This document shows positions 62,928 to 64,000 of a stretch of 64,000 bases of DNA, piece by piece. Source of the DNA: Mesorhizobium australicum (GTDB taxonomy: Bacteria; Pseudomonadota; Alphaproteobacteria; Rhizobiales; Rhizobiaceae); NCBI RefSeq assembly GCF_900177325.1, contig NZ_FXBL01000004.1, positions 3,410,001-3,474,000 on the forward strand, in the 5' to 3' direction. The position numbers and the translations under genes are program-made. Every line of letters begins with the position of its first letter. Positions within the stretch are counted from its first letter, which is position 1. A model generated the notes under the pieces. That model did no database searches. It was given only the letters and a program-made list of their open reading frames with translations, and had not been told where the DNA came from.

Positions 62928-64000
62928 ATGAAATCCTGGTCTTCCATTCTCGCAGCTGCCGCGATCGCACTCGCATCGTCGACGGCGGCCTTCGCCGCCC
63001 GGACGGATATCGTCGTGGGCCTGCCGCTGGAGCCGCCGCATCTCGACCCGACCGCGGGCGCGGCCGCCGCGATCGACGAGGTCGGCTATGCCAACATCTT
63101 CGAGGGGCTGACGCGCATCGGCTCGAAGGGCGAGGTGCTTCCGGATTTGGCCGAGAGCTGGACGATCAGCGACGACGGCAAGGTGTACACGTTCAAGCTC
63201 CACACCGGCGTGAAGTTCCACGACGGCACCACGTTCGACGCCGAGGACGTGAAGTTCTCGCTCGACCGCGCTCGCGCGGAGAATTCCACCAACGCGCAGA
63301 AGGCGCTGTTCGCGCAGATCGATACAGTCGAGGTCGTTGATCCGGCGACGGTCAAGATCACGCTCAAGCAGCCGCAGGGCGCGTTCCTCTACAATATGGG
63401 CTGGGGCGACGCGGTGATCGTGGCGCCGGAGAGCGCCGAGACCAACAAGGACAAGCCGATCGGCACCGGTCCGTTCAAGTTCGTCAACTGGGCCAAGGGC
63501 TCCTCGATCACGATCGAGAAGAATCCCGACTACTGGGGTGAGCCGGTCTATCTGGACAAGGCGGAGTTCCGCATAATCCCCGACGCCGCCGCGGCCGTCC
63601 CGGCGCTGCTTTCCGGCGACGTGCAGGCCTTTGCAAACGCGCAGCTCGGCGACGCCCTGCCGCAGATCGAATCCGATCCCCGCTTCAAGGTGGTGATCGG
63701 CTCGACGGAGGGCGAGACGATCCTTGCCATCAACAACAAGAAGGCGCCGTTCGACAAGCTGCAGGTTCGCCAGGCGATCTCCTATGCACTGGACCGCGAC
63801 GAGATCATCAAGGGCGCCTCGTCCGGCCTCGGCACCCCGATCGGCTCGCACTTCTCGCCGGGCAACGCCGCCTATGTCGACCTGACCGGCACCTATCCGC
63901 ACGACGTGGCGAAAGCGAAGGAACTGCTGAAGGAAGCCGGGCTCGAGAACGGCTTCAAGGCCACCATCAAGCTGCCGCCCCCGGCCTATGCCCGCGACGG
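62928..64000 (+). CDS. ABC transporter substrate-binding protein, family 5 (3' partial)
   Basis: 357 residues visible, truncated by the window end. Signal peptide 1-23 (ending TAAFA before ARTDIVVG). Family 5 (oligopeptide/nickel/opine) binding protein: LPLEPPHLDPTAGAAAAIDEV at the ligand-binding start, LAESWTISDDGKVYTFKL (the family phrase), FKFVNWAKGSSI, LDRDEIIKGASSG. Likely followed by permease and ATPase genes outside the window. The ligand could be peptides or other amines. No stop codon is seen. Confidence 0.9.
   Translation, partial: MKSWSSILAAAAIALASSTAAFAARTDIVVGLPLEPPHLDPTAGAAAAIDEVGYANIFEGLTRIGSKGEVLPDLAESWTISDDGKVYTFKLHTGVKFHDGTTFDAEDVKFSLDRARAENSTNAQKALFAQIDTVEVVDPATVKITLKQPQGAFLYNMGWGDAVIVAPESAETNKDKPIGTGPFKFVNWAKGSSITIEKNPDYWGEPVYLDKAEFRIIPDAAAAVPALLSGDVQAFANAQLGDALPQIESDPRFKVVIGSTEGETILAINNKKAPFDKLQVRQAISYALDRDEIIKGASSGLGTPIGSHFSPGNAAYVDLTGTYPHDVAKAKELLKEAGLENGFKATIKLPPPAYARD

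Overview
The window looks like a chromosomal segment of a high-GC alphaproteobacterium of the Hyphomicrobiales (Rhizobiales), probably Phyllobacteriaceae (Mesorhizobium/Aminobacter-like). The main clue is the acpXL–lpxXL cluster for the very-long-chain fatty acid of lipid A, which is typical of that order. DUF992, BTLCP and PAS_5 proteins, a class II ribonucleotide reductase and short palindromic intergenic repeats agree with this. The species is inferred from gene content, not from a search. No rRNA, integrase, transposase, prophage or CRISPR array is visible.

Layout. 0–6.4 kb: an NtrC-type two-component pair (DctB/DctD-like, DctB cut by the left edge) followed by a tricarboxylate transporter operon (tctCBA) and an unknown gene. 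6.4–13.1 kb: exonuclease III, tRNA-Leu(UAA), a membrane-anchored hydrolase, WrbA, a MoCF-domain protein, xanthine phosphoribosyltransferase, a NUDIX hydrolase and a PiT phosphate transporter. 13.1–17.5 kb: nrdJ with a long leader that starts at an NrdR-box-like palindrome. 17.6–21.7 kb: the most accessory-looking part, with an AT-rich membrane ORF, a cupin, a heptanucleotide tandem repeat, a nuclease-fold protein, a GFA protein and several palindromic repeats. 21.8–28.8 kb: YghU-type GST, a glycolipid-binding-like protein, DUF992, two GNATs, GatB, a second nuclease-fold protein, a CBS protein and a rhomboid protease.

29–38.7 kb: PAS_5, tandem PilZ, BTLCP protease, gamma-carbonic anhydrase, MerR regulator, MgtE, a divergent GtrA/methyltransferase versus GT2 locus, tRNA-Leu(GAG) and LipB. 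38.7–50.6 kb: gamma-glutamyltransferase, a diheme peroxidase lipoprotein with a small partner, KDG kinase, a four-gene catabolic set (AEC permease, Ldh-family dehydrogenase, succinate-semialdehyde dehydrogenase, aldose epimerase), a phosphatase, a second PfkB kinase and a cyclic-nucleotide-type phosphodiesterase. 50.8–55.6 kb: the lipid A VLCFA module (acpXL, two KAS genes, MDR, lpxXL). 55.6–60.2 kb: a three-subunit molybdoenzyme, best read as cytoplasmic SoeABC-type sulfite dehydrogenase. 60.2–64 kb: two L,D-transpeptidase paralogues flanking an M20 deacylase, then a truncated oligopeptide-type binding protein.

Points that most deserve a second look: the degenerate ketosynthase (FabF2XL) paired with an intact one, with no fabZ between acpXL and fabF2XL; the GAFPGA variant in the DctD-like activator; the long nrdJ leader; two mobile-looking palindromic elements whose ends coincide with stop codons; and the compositionally foreign ORF after nrdJ.
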